From the NCBI RefSeq assembly GCF_017826695.1, contig NZ_JAFFZW010000002.1, positions 620,001 to 684,000 on the forward strand: DNA of 64,000 bases, read 5' to 3'. This document shows, in pieces, positions 19,325 through 26,890 of the stretch (position 1 is the stretch's first letter; each line of letters starts with the position of its first letter). The position numbers were made by a program, and so were the translations under genes. Origin of the DNA: Pseudomonas alliivorans (lineage in GTDB: Bacteria; Pseudomonadota; Gammaproteobacteria; Pseudomonadales; Pseudomonadaceae). A model generated the notes under the pieces. It saw only the letters and a program-made list of their open reading frames with translations, did not search any database and was not told the DNA's origin.

Positions 19325-20443
19325 TCAAGCCAACTCGGCCAAAGACGCCGGATTGAAACCCTTGAGGTCGGTAAAATCGCCTCGTTCCACTTTAGCGACC
19401 CAATCCTTGTCAGTCAGTAAAACACGCCCCACTGCAATCAGATCAAACTCCTCGCGCTCCATGCGCTCGATGAGACGATCCAGACTCGCAGACGTTGATC
19501 CCTGGCCCGCAAAGGCGTGCGTGACATCGTTGTCCAGCCCGACTGAACCGACGCTGATGGTTGTGGCGCCCGTCACTTTCTTCGCCCAGCCTGCGCAATT
19601 AAGCCCGTTCTCACCGTCAATCTCGGGAAACTCAGGGTCCCAGAAGCGTCGCTGCGAGCAGTGCAAGACATCAACCCCCGCCTCCACCAATGGCAGCAGC
19701 CAATCTTCCATCATCGCGGGGGTCTCGGCGATTCGCACCCCAAAATCCTGCTGCTTCCACTGGCTGACGCGCATGATGACAGGAAATTCGGGACCGACTG
19801 CATGACGCACGGCAGACACGATCTCAGCCGCGAAACGCGAGCGCTCTTTGATCGTCGGTCCGCCATAACGATCGGTGCGTTGATTGGTACCCGCCCAGAA
19901 AAACTGATCGATCAAATAACCATGAGCCCCGTGGATCTCGACGGTGTCGAAACCCAGACGTTTGGCATCCGCCGCTGCCTTGGCGAACGCTGCAACTGTA
20001 TCTGCAATATCCTCTTCGCTCATCGCTTTGCCGCGAGGGTCATTGGGTGAATCCAGGCCGGACGGGCTTTCAACCGATGCGTCAGGTTCCCAGCCGCTGG
20101 CATCGCGTACTGCACCGGTGTGCCACAGCTGCGGCCCCATGCGGCCACCCGCTTGGTGGACAGAATCGATCACATGCTTCCACCCGGCGAGCGCTGCCTG
20201 ACCATGGAAAAAGGGAATACCGGCACCGTTACGTGAAGCAGGACGATCAACGACTGTGCCTTCCGACAAGATCAAGCCCACCTGTCCCTCGGCACGCCGC
20301 CGGTAGTACGTCGCGCTTCCCTCGGCGGGAATGCCATGCGGCGAAAATTGCCTGGTCATCGGCGCCATGACAATTCTGTTTTTCAGTTCAAGCGACCGAA
20401 TCGACAAAGGACGAAATAAAATGCTGGTATCAGGGTTCGACAT
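19325..20443 (-). CDS. Old yellow enzyme family NADH:flavin oxidoreductase
   Basis: A 372-residue FMN-dependent TIM-barrel oxidoreductase that reduces alkenes or related electrophiles with NAD(P)H. Motifs: KNRIVMAPMTRQFSPHGIP near the N-terminus, WHTGAVR, a substrate-pocket HGAHGYLIDQFFW, RTDRYGG and FDLIAVGRVLL near the FMN phosphate site. I start at ATG 20443 (MSNPDTSI), not 20503. It belongs to a different OYE branch from the NemA-like protein 4 kb away (HGAHGYL here, HCANGYL there). A divergent HxlR regulator sits 102 bp away with a palindrome between. Confidence 0.9.
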   Translation of the reverse strand: MSNPDTSILFRPLSIRSLELKNRIVMAPMTRQFSPHGIPAEGSATYYRRRAEGQVGLILSEGTVVDRPASRNGAGIPFFHGQAALAGWKHVIDSVHQAGGRMGPQLWHTGAVRDASGWEPDASVESPSGLDSPNDPRGKAMSEEDIADTVAAFAKAAADAKRLGFDTVEIHGAHGYLIDQFFWAGTNQRTDRYGGPTIKERSRFAAEIVSAVRHAVGPEFPVIMRVSQWKQQDFGVRIAETPAMMEDWLLPLVEAGVDVLHCSQRRFWDPEFPEIDGENGLNCAGWAKKVTGATTISVGSVGLDNDVTHAFAGQGSTSASLDRLIERMEREEFDLIAVGRVLLTDKDWVAKVERGDFTDLKGFNPASLAELA

Positions 20444-20482
20444 GGAATGGACTCCGTTTGCTTTGGGAAGCCATATAAGTAT

Positions 20483-20498
20483 ATTTTGTAAACCAAAT
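20483..20498. promoter_or_regulatory. Candidate HxlR-type operator
   Basis: Imperfect palindrome ATTTTGTAAACCAAAT (six of eight base pairs match) in the divergent OYE/HxlR promoter region. Confidence 0.4.
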
Positions 20499-20545
20499 GT
20501 CAATTAGGCACCTGGAGTCGCCCAGGTATACAAGAGGAAACCTCG

Positions 20546-20920
20546 ATGCTGGAAATCAAGCCTCAATGTTTCTCGTCGGAGTGCCCAAGCCGGGCGCTGT
20601 TCGACCAGATCGCAGACAAGTGGTCAATGATGGTCCTGGCCGTACTTGATGACGAGCCACATCGTTTCAATGCGATCAAACGTCGTCTGGAGGGGGTTAC
20701 TCAAAAGGCGCTTACACAGTGTTTGCGGAGACTGGAGCGCAATGGTCTGGTCTTGCGCAAGGTGATCACGTTCTCTCCCGTGGCGGTGCAATATGAAATT
20801 ACCCCGCTGGGTCGAACACTCCAGCAGCCGTTTCGCGAATTGCACAAATGGACGCTCGACAAACTGCCTGAAGTCGAGTCGGCCCGGTTGAAGTTCGACG
20901 AAGCCACAGCGGCAAACTGA
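20546..20920 (+). CDS. HxlR-family transcriptional regulator
   Basis: A 124-residue winged-helix DNA-binding protein: CPSRALFDQIADKWSMMVLA, the recognition segment FNAIKRRLEGVTQKALTQCL, and the wing VAVQYEITPLGR. The family often controls a divergent oxidoreductase gene in response to electrophiles through a conserved N-terminal cysteine. Cys8 and Cys14 are candidates here, with Cys14 at the usual spot before the helix. Its neighbour is the OYE gene, read away from it. Confidence 0.9.
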   Translation: MLEIKPQCFSSECPSRALFDQIADKWSMMVLAVLDDEPHRFNAIKRRLEGVTQKALTQCLRRLERNGLVLRKVITFSPVAVQYEITPLGRTLQQPFRELHKWTLDKLPEVESARLKFDEATAAN

Positions 20921-20971
20921 AGGTGTGAACGCCGCACCAGGCCATGCGACGCGGCCTTACGATGCCGTCAC

Positions 20972-21559
20972 TTACGCCTTGCCTTGCGGCCATGCGAGCA
21001 TTGCTACATCAACGAGACGGGCAAGCGTCTGGCTGGTTGCACCGACCGAAGGCAGATTCACAATCGACTGCAATATCCCAAAGTAATACCAGGACAGCAG
21101 ATCTGCATCTGCGTCATGCCCAATCTCACCAGCCGACTGCCCCTCAGCCAGAATTTCCAAAACAAACTGACGCTGCTTGCAGGCAGCGGCGTTTGCCGCC
21201 CTCTTTCCTGCGGCACTAAGGTCTTCCTGCTCAGCGTTGCTGCGAGAAATCAAACAACCAGGCGGGCGCGTTGCATCGGATTCTCTGGGCAGAAACTCGC
21301 GTAGCAGCGCTTCCACGCTCGCTTTGGAGTGTTGTACGCGAGTGGATTTCATTCGGGCCAATACGCGCTCGGTATACAACTGGAGAGACTCATTGAAGAG
21401 CCCGTCCTTGTCTTGAAAGCGTTGATACAAGCTTGATCGAGACAATCCAGTCGCCTCTGTCAGATCGCTCACAGATGCATTTGCATACCCGTGACGCCAG
21501 AAAACGCCTATAGCGGCTTTCAGTACTGCGCTTTCATCATATTGCGGTTTACCGCTCAT
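20972..21559 (-). CDS. TetR-family transcriptional regulator
   Basis: A 195-residue repressor with an N-terminal helix-turn-helix: AAIGVFWRHGYANASVSDLT followed by TGLSRSSLYQRFQDKDGLF. The C-terminal ligand-binding domain carries a cysteine in PPGCLISRSNAEQ, a pattern shared with AcrR-type regulators that act on quinones or other electrophiles. It is divergent from the NmrA-like gene across 76 bp holding a perfect 13-bp inverted repeat, which should be its operator. Confidence 0.9.
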   Translation of the reverse strand: MSGKPQYDESAVLKAAIGVFWRHGYANASVSDLTEATGLSRSSLYQRFQDKDGLFNESLQLYTERVLARMKSTRVQHSKASVEALLREFLPRESDATRPPGCLISRSNAEQEDLSAAGKRAANAAACKQRQFVLEILAEGQSAGEIGHDADADLLSWYYFGILQSIVNLPSVGATSQTLARLVDVAMLAWPQGKA

Positions 21560-21578
21560 GATTCCTCCGTTGACACGC

Positions 21579-21617
21579 TGGAACGATCAGTACAGGATAG
21601 ATGGACTGATCGTTCCA
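21579..21617. promoter_or_regulatory. TetR operator: perfect 13-bp inverted repeat
   Basis: Arms TGGAACGATCAGT (21579-21591) and ACTGATCGTTCCA (21605-21617) are exact reverse complements with a 13-base spacer. Lying between divergent tetR-like and nmrA-like genes, it is the obvious repressor site and probably controls both promoters. Confidence 0.8.
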
Positions 21618-21635
21618 TGATACGGAAAATTCATC

Positions 21636-22529
21636 ATGATTAACCCGTCAAACAGGCAAACGAAACCACCGCGCATTGCCATTGCAGGTGCTACAGGCCG
21701 CGTAGGAATGCGGTTGATCAATCAACTGGCACCTGACCCGGTCACCTTGGTGGCTCTTTCACGCCAACGGTCATCCTCATCCTCCATCGCGGGGGTGGCG
21801 TCTGCGACAGTGGATTTTGATCAACCGTCAACGCTCGAAAAGGCACTTGCAGGCGTCGATAAACTGTTCATCACTCACGGTACGTCTGCGCAACAGGTCG
21901 CCAATGAGATTGCCATCATTGACGCTGCGGTAGAAGCAGGTGTGCAGCACATCGTAAAGATTTCGGTCATGGGGCCATCGACCCCTATGAATCCATTCGC
22001 CTGGCATTCAGCGATAGAAGCTCATTTGGCTCGGCAACCCCTGGCTTCCACCGTGTTGAGACCTACCACATTCATGGACGTACTCAAACGCGCCGGCAAT
22101 GCCATCGCTGAGGGCACCTGGGCCGGTGCGGCAGGCGATGGCCGCGTCAACCTGATAGACACTCGAGATGTGGCCGATTGTTCGCGCATAGCGCTACTGG
22201 AAGAGGTGGAGAAAGGCTCCCGGCGTGCCTACCACCTGACAGGACCTGGAAACTGGACAATGCCCCAAATCGCCGAGCAATTATCCGGTTTGCTAGGCCA
22301 CGCGGTCAGCTATACCCACAGGACTCCCGAAGCCCAGTATGCTGCGCTGGTTGCCGATGGACGCTCTCCGTTCGAGGCTGAACTTCTCGTGGGGCTTGAT
22401 CGGATTTTCCATGATTGCGTACTGACAGAACGAACCTTCACGGTAGAAGACCTCACTGGTACAGCGCCCCGCTCGTTATCGGACTGGCTTCGTGAAAACC
22501 TCGATGCTTTCAGAAGACAGGTGCGCTGA
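21636..22529 (+). CDS. NmrA-like NAD(P)-binding protein
   Basis: A 297-residue Rossmann-fold protein of the atypical short-chain dehydrogenase group. The dinucleotide motif is IAIAGATGRVGMRLINQL near the start, followed by THGTSAQQVANEIAIIDAAV and the FMDVL and NLIDTRDVAD segments typical of NmrA/quinone-oxidoreductase-2-like proteins. The canonical YxxxK pair is absent, as usual in this group. It may be a redox sensor or a quinone reductase. It is controlled by the divergent TetR repressor and followed after 46 bp by a small HTH gene that could belong to the same transcript. Confidence 0.85.
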   Translation: MINPSNRQTKPPRIAIAGATGRVGMRLINQLAPDPVTLVALSRQRSSSSSIAGVASATVDFDQPSTLEKALAGVDKLFITHGTSAQQVANEIAIIDAAVEAGVQHIVKISVMGPSTPMNPFAWHSAIEAHLARQPLASTVLRPTTFMDVLKRAGNAIAEGTWAGAAGDGRVNLIDTRDVADCSRIALLEEVEKGSRRAYHLTGPGNWTMPQIAEQLSGLLGHAVSYTHRTPEAQYAALVADGRSPFEAELLVGLDRIFHDCVLTERTFTVEDLTGTAPRSLSDWLRENLDAFRRQVR

Positions 22530-22575
22530 AAGCCTCGTATCCACTACCACCGTTCTGCGCCAAAGGTTGCCGACC

Positions 22576-22878
22576 ATGAGAGCACTCAAACATCCGGAAG
22601 CCAGTGATTTCGTTCTGGAGCGCGTTCTGTATGCGTTAAGCGACCCTGTGCGCATGGAGATCATTCGCCGTCTCTACGGCATGGCCGAAGCGACCTGTGG
22701 TGAGCTGGATGGAGGACGCCCCAAATCAAGCGCCTCTCATCACTTCAGGGTCCTGCGCGATGCAGGGTTGATGCGCACACGCACGGTCGGTACAACCCAC
22801 ATGAACGCTCTTCGCAAGGATGAGCTCGAAAGGCGCTTTCCAGGGTTGCTTGACTCCATTCTCAGCCACTCCACTTGA
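22576..22878 (+). CDS. ArsR-like winged-helix regulator
   Basis: A 100-residue winged-helix protein: LYALSDPVRMEIIRRLYGMA and then KSSASHHFRVLRDAGLM, the ArsR/HTH_20 pattern. No metal-binding ELCVCDL motif is present, so it is not a metal sensor of the classical type. I start at ATG 22576; the upstream frame overlaps the NmrA-like gene. It runs in the same direction as that gene, so it may respond to or feed back on its promoter. It converges on the NemR-like gene with only 16 bp between stops. Confidence 0.8.
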   Translation: MRALKHPEASDFVLERVLYALSDPVRMEIIRRLYGMAEATCGELDGGRPKSSASHHFRVLRDAGLMRTRTVGTTHMNALRKDELERRFPGLLDSILSHST

Positions 22879-22894
22879 CCAGACTGTCGTTCGA

Positions 22895-23479
22895 TCAAAC
22901 CTTCAACAACCGCTTCGTGGTCTCCATCGCCCTGCCCAGCGACTGCCCCGTACGCTGGAGTTTGTTCAACAGACTGGCCCCCAGCCAAAGCTGATAGAGG
23001 GTTTCCGCCAGTTCACGGGCATCTCCGGCAGGCAGGCATTTATCAGCCTGGCCCTGCTCGATGCAGGTGGTGATACGCGACACCACTCGTTCAGTACCGT
23101 CACGCAGGGTCAGGCGCATGGTCTCGGACAGGTCGGAAACTTCGGCGCTGAGCTTGACCACCAGACACTCATCGCCGTGTCCGTCCGGCACGCAGCGATC
23201 CTGCCAGCCCTGCCAGTAATCCATCAAACGCTCGTAAGCGCTCAGATCAGGCAGCGTGAGGCGTCGCTCCATATCAGCGAGATAGCCGACGAAGTAGTCC
23301 TCCAGCAAAGCCTGGCCATAGAGCTCCTTGGATTTGAAGTAGTGATAGAACGAGCCCTTCGGCACGCCTGCCGCCTGCAGAAGTTCGTTCAGGCCAACGC
23401 TGGTGAATCCGCGCTCGGCCATCATGCGATGGCCGGTGTCGAGCAGGTGTTGGCGGGTGTCGTCGTAGGTCGGTTTCAT
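22895..23479 (-). CDS. nemR: TetR-family repressor, NemR-like
   Basis: A 194-residue repressor with helix-turn-helix GFTSVGLNELLQAAGVPKGS and a C-terminal sensing domain. Cys105 in DECLVVKLSAEVSDLSE aligns with the redox cysteine Cys106 of E. coli NemR, which senses electrophiles, bleach and methylglyoxal; a second cysteine is at 96. Upstream it faces a DJ-1-like gene and nemA, the same partnership as NemR-controlled genes elsewhere. An operator-like sequence shared by all three promoters lies at 23499, 23572 and 24430. The identification rests on both sequence and context. Confidence 0.88.
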   Translation of the reverse strand: MKPTYDDTRQHLLDTGHRMMAERGFTSVGLNELLQAAGVPKGSFYHYFKSKELYGQALLEDYFVGYLADMERRLTLPDLSAYERLMDYWQGWQDRCVPDGHGDECLVVKLSAEVSDLSETMRLTLRDGTERVVSRITTCIEQGQADKCLPAGDARELAETLYQLWLGASLLNKLQRTGQSLGRAMETTKRLLKV

Positions 23480-23498
23480 GGGGCGGGTTACCAGGCAA

Positions 23499-23513
23499 TA
23501 GACCAGTCGTATT
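23499..23513. promoter_or_regulatory. NemR box 1 (nemR promoter)
   Basis: TAGACCAGTCG is the reverse complement of the CGACTGGTCTA core found again at the next two boxes. It lies 20 bp upstream of the nemR start, suited to autorepression. Confidence 0.65.
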
Positions 23514-23571
23514 CGAAAGACCGAGAGTTTGCCACATCCGGTCGTGAAAAACCTCGGGTTAAAAAAACTAC

Positions 23572-23586
23572 TAGACGACTGGTCTA
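23572..23586. promoter_or_regulatory. NemR box 2 (DJ-1-like gene promoter)
   Basis: TAGACGACTGGTCTA is a palindrome with 5-bp arms TAGAC/GTCTA, 102 bp upstream of the DJ-1-like start and 59 bp from box 1. Confidence 0.75.
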
Positions 23587-23687
23587 TTTAGAAACTATGC
23601 TGCGCCCCGTCAACCTATTCCACAGGTGATCAGGACACGCAAATTCGTTGCACGTCGCTGATGCCTGACCAACTCAAAGGGTGCGCT

Positions 23688-24365
23688 ATGAAAATCTTGA
23701 TGGTTTTGACCTCACATGATCAGCTCGGCAACACCGGCAAGAAAACCGGCTTCTGGCTGGAAGAATTCGCAGCCCCCTACTTCGCCTTCAAGGACGCCGG
23801 CGCAGCAATCACACTGGTTTCGCCAGCGGGCGGTCAGCCGCCGCTGGATCCGAAGAGCGATGAGCCGGATGCGCAGACTGCCGAGACCGCCCGCTTCCGC
23901 AACGACCCTGCCGCTCAACAGGCACTGGCCACCACCGGACGTCTGGCAGACGTCAGCGCTGACGACTTTGATGCCGTGTTCTACCCAGGCGGTCATGGCC
24001 CGCTGTGGGACCTGGCCGAAGACAGGCATTCCATCGCGCTGATTGAAGCGTTTGATCGCAGCAACAAGCCACATGGCTTCGTTTGCCACGCACCGGGCGT
24101 ATTACGTCATGTCGTCGGGGCTGATGGCAAACCGCTGATCCAGCACCGCGAAGTCACCGGATTCACCAATGCCGAAGAAGCGGCGGTCGGCCTGACCGAT
24201 GTCGTCCCTTTCCTGATCGAAGACGAATTTCAACGCCTTGGCGGCCACTACTCCAAAGTCGCTGACTGGCAAGTCCATGTGGTCGTCGACGGGCAACTGG
24301 TCACCGGCCAGAACCCTGCCAGCTCCGCAGCAGTCGCCGAGCAGCTTTTGAAGATGCTTGGCTGA
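23688..24365 (+). CDS. DJ-1/PfpI-family protein (Hsp31-like)
   Basis: A 225-residue cytoplasmic protein of the class I glutamine-amidotransferase-like superfamily. The nucleophile elbow is GFVCHAPGVLRHV (Cys133, His134), with GGHGPLWDL before it and an acidic residue in GFWLEEFAAPY (Glu25 or Glu26), which together form the usual triad. Close relatives act as glyoxalase III or deglycase on methylglyoxal adducts. ATG 23688 (MKILMVLTS) is chosen; the upstream ATG at 23661 only adds a poorly conserved tail. A NemR box precedes it, and a terminator separates it from nemA, so each gene is controlled on its own. Confidence 0.88.
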   Translation: MKILMVLTSHDQLGNTGKKTGFWLEEFAAPYFAFKDAGAAITLVSPAGGQPPLDPKSDEPDAQTAETARFRNDPAAQQALATTGRLADVSADDFDAVFYPGGHGPLWDLAEDRHSIALIEAFDRSNKPHGFVCHAPGVLRHVVGADGKPLIQHREVTGFTNAEEAAVGLTDVVPFLIEDEFQRLGGHYSKVADWQVHVVVDGQLVTGQNPASSAAVAEQLLKMLG

Positions 24366-24387
24366 TTTGTCTATCCGGCCGCTCATG

Positions 24388-24420
24388 AAACCGTGTGCCT
24401 GACACACGGTTTTATTTTTA
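24388..24420 (+). terminator. Intrinsic terminator after DJ-1-like gene
   Basis: AAACCGTGTG and CACACGGTTT pair around CCTGA, followed by a T-rich run. Confidence 0.85.
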
Positions 24421-24429
24421 TGCAATTAC

Positions 24430-24444
24430 TAGTCGACTGGTCTA
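24430..24444. promoter_or_regulatory. NemR box 3 (nemA promoter)
   Basis: TAGTCGACTGGTCTA differs from box 2 at one position and lies 23 bp upstream of the nemA start, immediately after the terminator of the preceding gene. Confidence 0.75.
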
Positions 24445-24467
24445 ATCAGACCGCACAAGGTACACCG

Positions 24468-25592
24468 ATGAAAAACAGCACTTTCTTCACCCCCGCCAAA
24501 CTGGGTTCCCATACGCTGAAAAACCGCATTGTTCTGCCGCCGCTGACCCGTCAGCGCAGCACGCAGCCGGGCAACATCGCCAACGAGTTGATGGCCGAGT
24601 ATTACCAGCAGCGCGTCGGCGCGGGTCTGCTGATCACTGAGGGCACGCAGATTGAGCCGCGCGGTCAGGGTTATGCCTGGACTCCGGGCATTCATACCGC
24701 AGAGCAGATCGCCGGATGGCGCAAAGTGACCGAGGCCGTTCATGCCAAAGACGGCGTGATCTTCGCCCAGCTCTGGCATGTGGGCCGTGTGTCTCATACC
24801 GCCTTGCAGCCAAACGGCGACGCCCCCGTGTCGGCCTCTGCCGTTGCCACAGATCGCGTCAGCGTGTTTATCGAGACTGCCCCCGGCGCAGGCGAGCTGG
24901 TTCCACCTTCCGCGCCACGAGCGCTGAGCACTGATGAAGTCCAGGAACTGATCCAGCTCTACATTCAGGCAGCGCGCAATGCCATGGAAGCAGGCTTCGA
25001 CGGTATCGAACTGCACTGCGCCAATGGCTATCTGGTCAACCAGTTCATTTCCGCGCACAGCAACCTTCGCACCGACCAGTACGGCGGATCCCTGCAAAAC
25101 CGCCTGCGCTTTCTGCGCGAAGTAGTGGCGGGCGTGGCCGAATGCATCGGCAAGGAAAAGGTCGGCGTGCGTTTTGCGCCACTGTTCACGACCACCGACG
25201 AAGCCCGCACTTACCTGGGTATGGTCGAGGAAGATCCGCACACCACGTACATCGAGGCAATCAAAGTGCTTCAGGATGTGGGGATCGCCTACCTGTCCAT
25301 CGCCGAAGCCGACTGGGACAACGCCCCTGCCATGCCGGAAACCTTCCGCCGTGCAGTGCGCGACACCTTCAAGGGCGCGATCATCTACGCAGGTCGCTAC
25401 AACGGAGAATCGGGTGCCAGACTGCTGGACTCAGGACTGGCAGACTTCGTCGCATTCGGTCGCCCATTCATGGCCAACCCTGACCTGCCTGCGCGGATCA
25501 AACATGACTGGCCCTTGAATGAGCTGAACCCGGCGACGGTGTATGGCGGCAGTGCCGAGGGTTATACGGATTACCCCGTTTATCGGGATTGA
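24468..25592 (+). CDS. nemA: N-ethylmaleimide reductase / alkene reductase NemA
   Basis: A 374-residue FMN-dependent old yellow enzyme that reduces electrophilic alkenes, maleimides and nitro compounds. Motifs: LKNRIVLPPLTRQRSTQPGN, QLWHVGRVSH, the substrate-binding HCANGYLVNQFI, TDQYGGSLQNRLRF and the phosphate-binding end VAFGRPFMANPDLP. ATG 24468 (MKNSTFFTP) fits the family start; the earlier ATGs lie in the terminator and operator region. Under the same NemR-type operator as its two neighbours, it should be induced by reactive electrophiles. Confidence 0.93.
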   Translation: MKNSTFFTPAKLGSHTLKNRIVLPPLTRQRSTQPGNIANELMAEYYQQRVGAGLLITEGTQIEPRGQGYAWTPGIHTAEQIAGWRKVTEAVHAKDGVIFAQLWHVGRVSHTALQPNGDAPVSASAVATDRVSVFIETAPGAGELVPPSAPRALSTDEVQELIQLYIQAARNAMEAGFDGIELHCANGYLVNQFISAHSNLRTDQYGGSLQNRLRFLREVVAGVAECIGKEKVGVRFAPLFTTTDEARTYLGMVEEDPHTTYIEAIKVLQDVGIAYLSIAEADWDNAPAMPETFRRAVRDTFKGAIIYAGRYNGESGARLLDSGLADFVAFGRPFMANPDLPARIKHDWPLNELNPATVYGGSAEGYTDYPVYRD

Positions 25593-25611
25593 CCCATAGG
25601 ATTTATCAGGC

Positions 25612-25633
25612 GCGCGCTCTTACAAGAGCGCGC
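25612..25633. repeat. GC-rich hairpin downstream of nemA
   Basis: GCGCGCTCT and AGAGCGCGC pair perfectly around a TACA loop, 19 bp after the nemA stop. No T run follows, so it may be a transcript-stabilising or weak termination hairpin. Confidence 0.6.
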
Positions 25634-25729
25634 ACCTGCTGCATTTGCTGCGGCTCATGCTGACCATCGACTGCTCTGGCACCTCATTTGCGTGTGTTTT
25701 TGGCACACACAGACGCAGGGAGCATTGAA

Positions 25730-26155
25730 ATGAGAGAGTGGATAGCCGATGACAAGGTCGGTGGTGATTTTCTGCAAACCATCAGAAATGGCGTTATCGA
25801 CACGGGACGCAATTTATCCGAGCCACTAGGCGGAAGTGCCAAGGACATAGCCTGTGCGGTCACTGAAGACTTCAGGCTGATGGGTGGCGCTACAGGACGT
25901 ACTGAGTTTGGCCGTCTGTTTGTCAATTTTCTGTGGGTCGATCAACAATGGCGCGGAACCGGGCTCGGCGCCGAGGCGTTGCACAGGCTTGAAGCGCTGG
26001 CAATCGAGAGAGGCTGTGTGGATTCCATCATTGAAACGCTGGATGATGGGGTTGCCGGCTGGTATCAACGCATTGGCTATGAGCTGATCGCGCAAATCCC
26101 CAAGTATTGTGGACCGTGGAATCGGCATATTCTTTTGAAGTCGCTCACTGGATGA
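25730..26155 (+). CDS. GNAT-family acetyltransferase
   Basis: A 141-residue single-domain N-acetyltransferase that should transfer an acetyl group from acetyl-CoA. The CoA-binding loop is QWRGTGLGAEALHRLEALA, matching Q/R-x-x-G-x-G/A, and the C-terminal WYQRIGYELIAQIP is the usual beta6 region. ATG 25730 has AGGGAG just upstream; a start at 25688 is possible but weaker. The substrate is unknown. It is adjacent to but probably not co-transcribed with the Nudix gene that follows after 137 bp. Confidence 0.85.
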   Translation: MREWIADDKVGGDFLQTIRNGVIDTGRNLSEPLGGSAKDIACAVTEDFRLMGGATGRTEFGRLFVNFLWVDQQWRGTGLGAEALHRLEALAIERGCVDSIIETLDDGVAGWYQRIGYELIAQIPKYCGPWNRHILLKSLTG

Positions 26156-26292
26156 TTCATCTACGCGCAGACTGTCTTGCGTTGACCAGCCCTTCAACGT
26201 GATCGAACACATGGCCAAATCGCCACAGACAACGATTCACTCGCAAAAAGGCTGACTTCACAGCACTGCTTGCTCACAAGGATGTTCTCACC

Positions 26293-26736
26293 ATGTCGTT
26301 ACAACGCATTCGCCCCCTCGCCATCTGTGTCTTCCATCACCAAGGGAAGATTCTGGTGAATGAGTTCTACGACGAGGCCAAACAGCAAACCTTCTTTCGC
26401 CCCGTCGGCGGAGGCATCGAGTTTGGCGAAAGGAGTAGCGATGCCATCATCCGGGAAGTGCAGGAAGAGTTGGGGCTGTCAATCGGCAACCTGCGGCTGA
26501 TCGGTACGCTGGAAAGCATTTTCACTTACGCTGGCAAGCCGGGACACGAAATAGTCCAGGTCTATGACGCGACGTTTGATGACGCGACTGTGTATGAAAA
26601 GCGGCTGCTGGAAGGGCAAGAGAGCGACGGATCGTGTTTCAGGGCAGCGTGGCATACAGCATCCAGCTTCTGCGCCGAATCCCCCCTCGTACCTGAAGGC
26701 CTGTCAGAACTGCTCAAGACGGCTTCGCTGCTTTGA
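26293..26736 (+). CDS. Nudix hydrolase
   Basis: A 147-residue hydrolase of nucleoside diphosphates linked to another group. The Nudix box is complete: GGGIEFGERSSDAIIREVQEELGL split as GGGIEFGE, then REVQEELGL, giving the G-x5-E-x7-REUxEExGU metal site. The N-terminal IRPLAICVFHHQGKILVNEF is the usual first strands. The substrate cannot be told; candidates are ADP-ribose, oxidised nucleotides or CoA derivatives. Confidence 0.9.
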   Translation: MSLQRIRPLAICVFHHQGKILVNEFYDEAKQQTFFRPVGGGIEFGERSSDAIIREVQEELGLSIGNLRLIGTLESIFTYAGKPGHEIVQVYDATFDDATVYEKRLLEGQESDGSCFRAAWHTASSFCAESPLVPEGLSELLKTASLL

Positions 26737-26890
26737 TGGGCAGCAGATCATGAAAACATCGAACCGTGAGAGGCAGCTTTCCGGCTATCTGCCGGGAACC
26801 GGCAGTCAATCAGCACGCACAGTGCATTAGATGCAACCGCCATACTATCCCACGCCCTACGTGCAAAAGCGTATCCAGGCACTTCACCGC

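Noticed and set aside
19080..19805. 241-residue plus-strand open frame overlapping the OYE gene
   Set aside because: Overlaps most of an established enzyme in antisense; Ser/Pro/Arg-rich with no family match.
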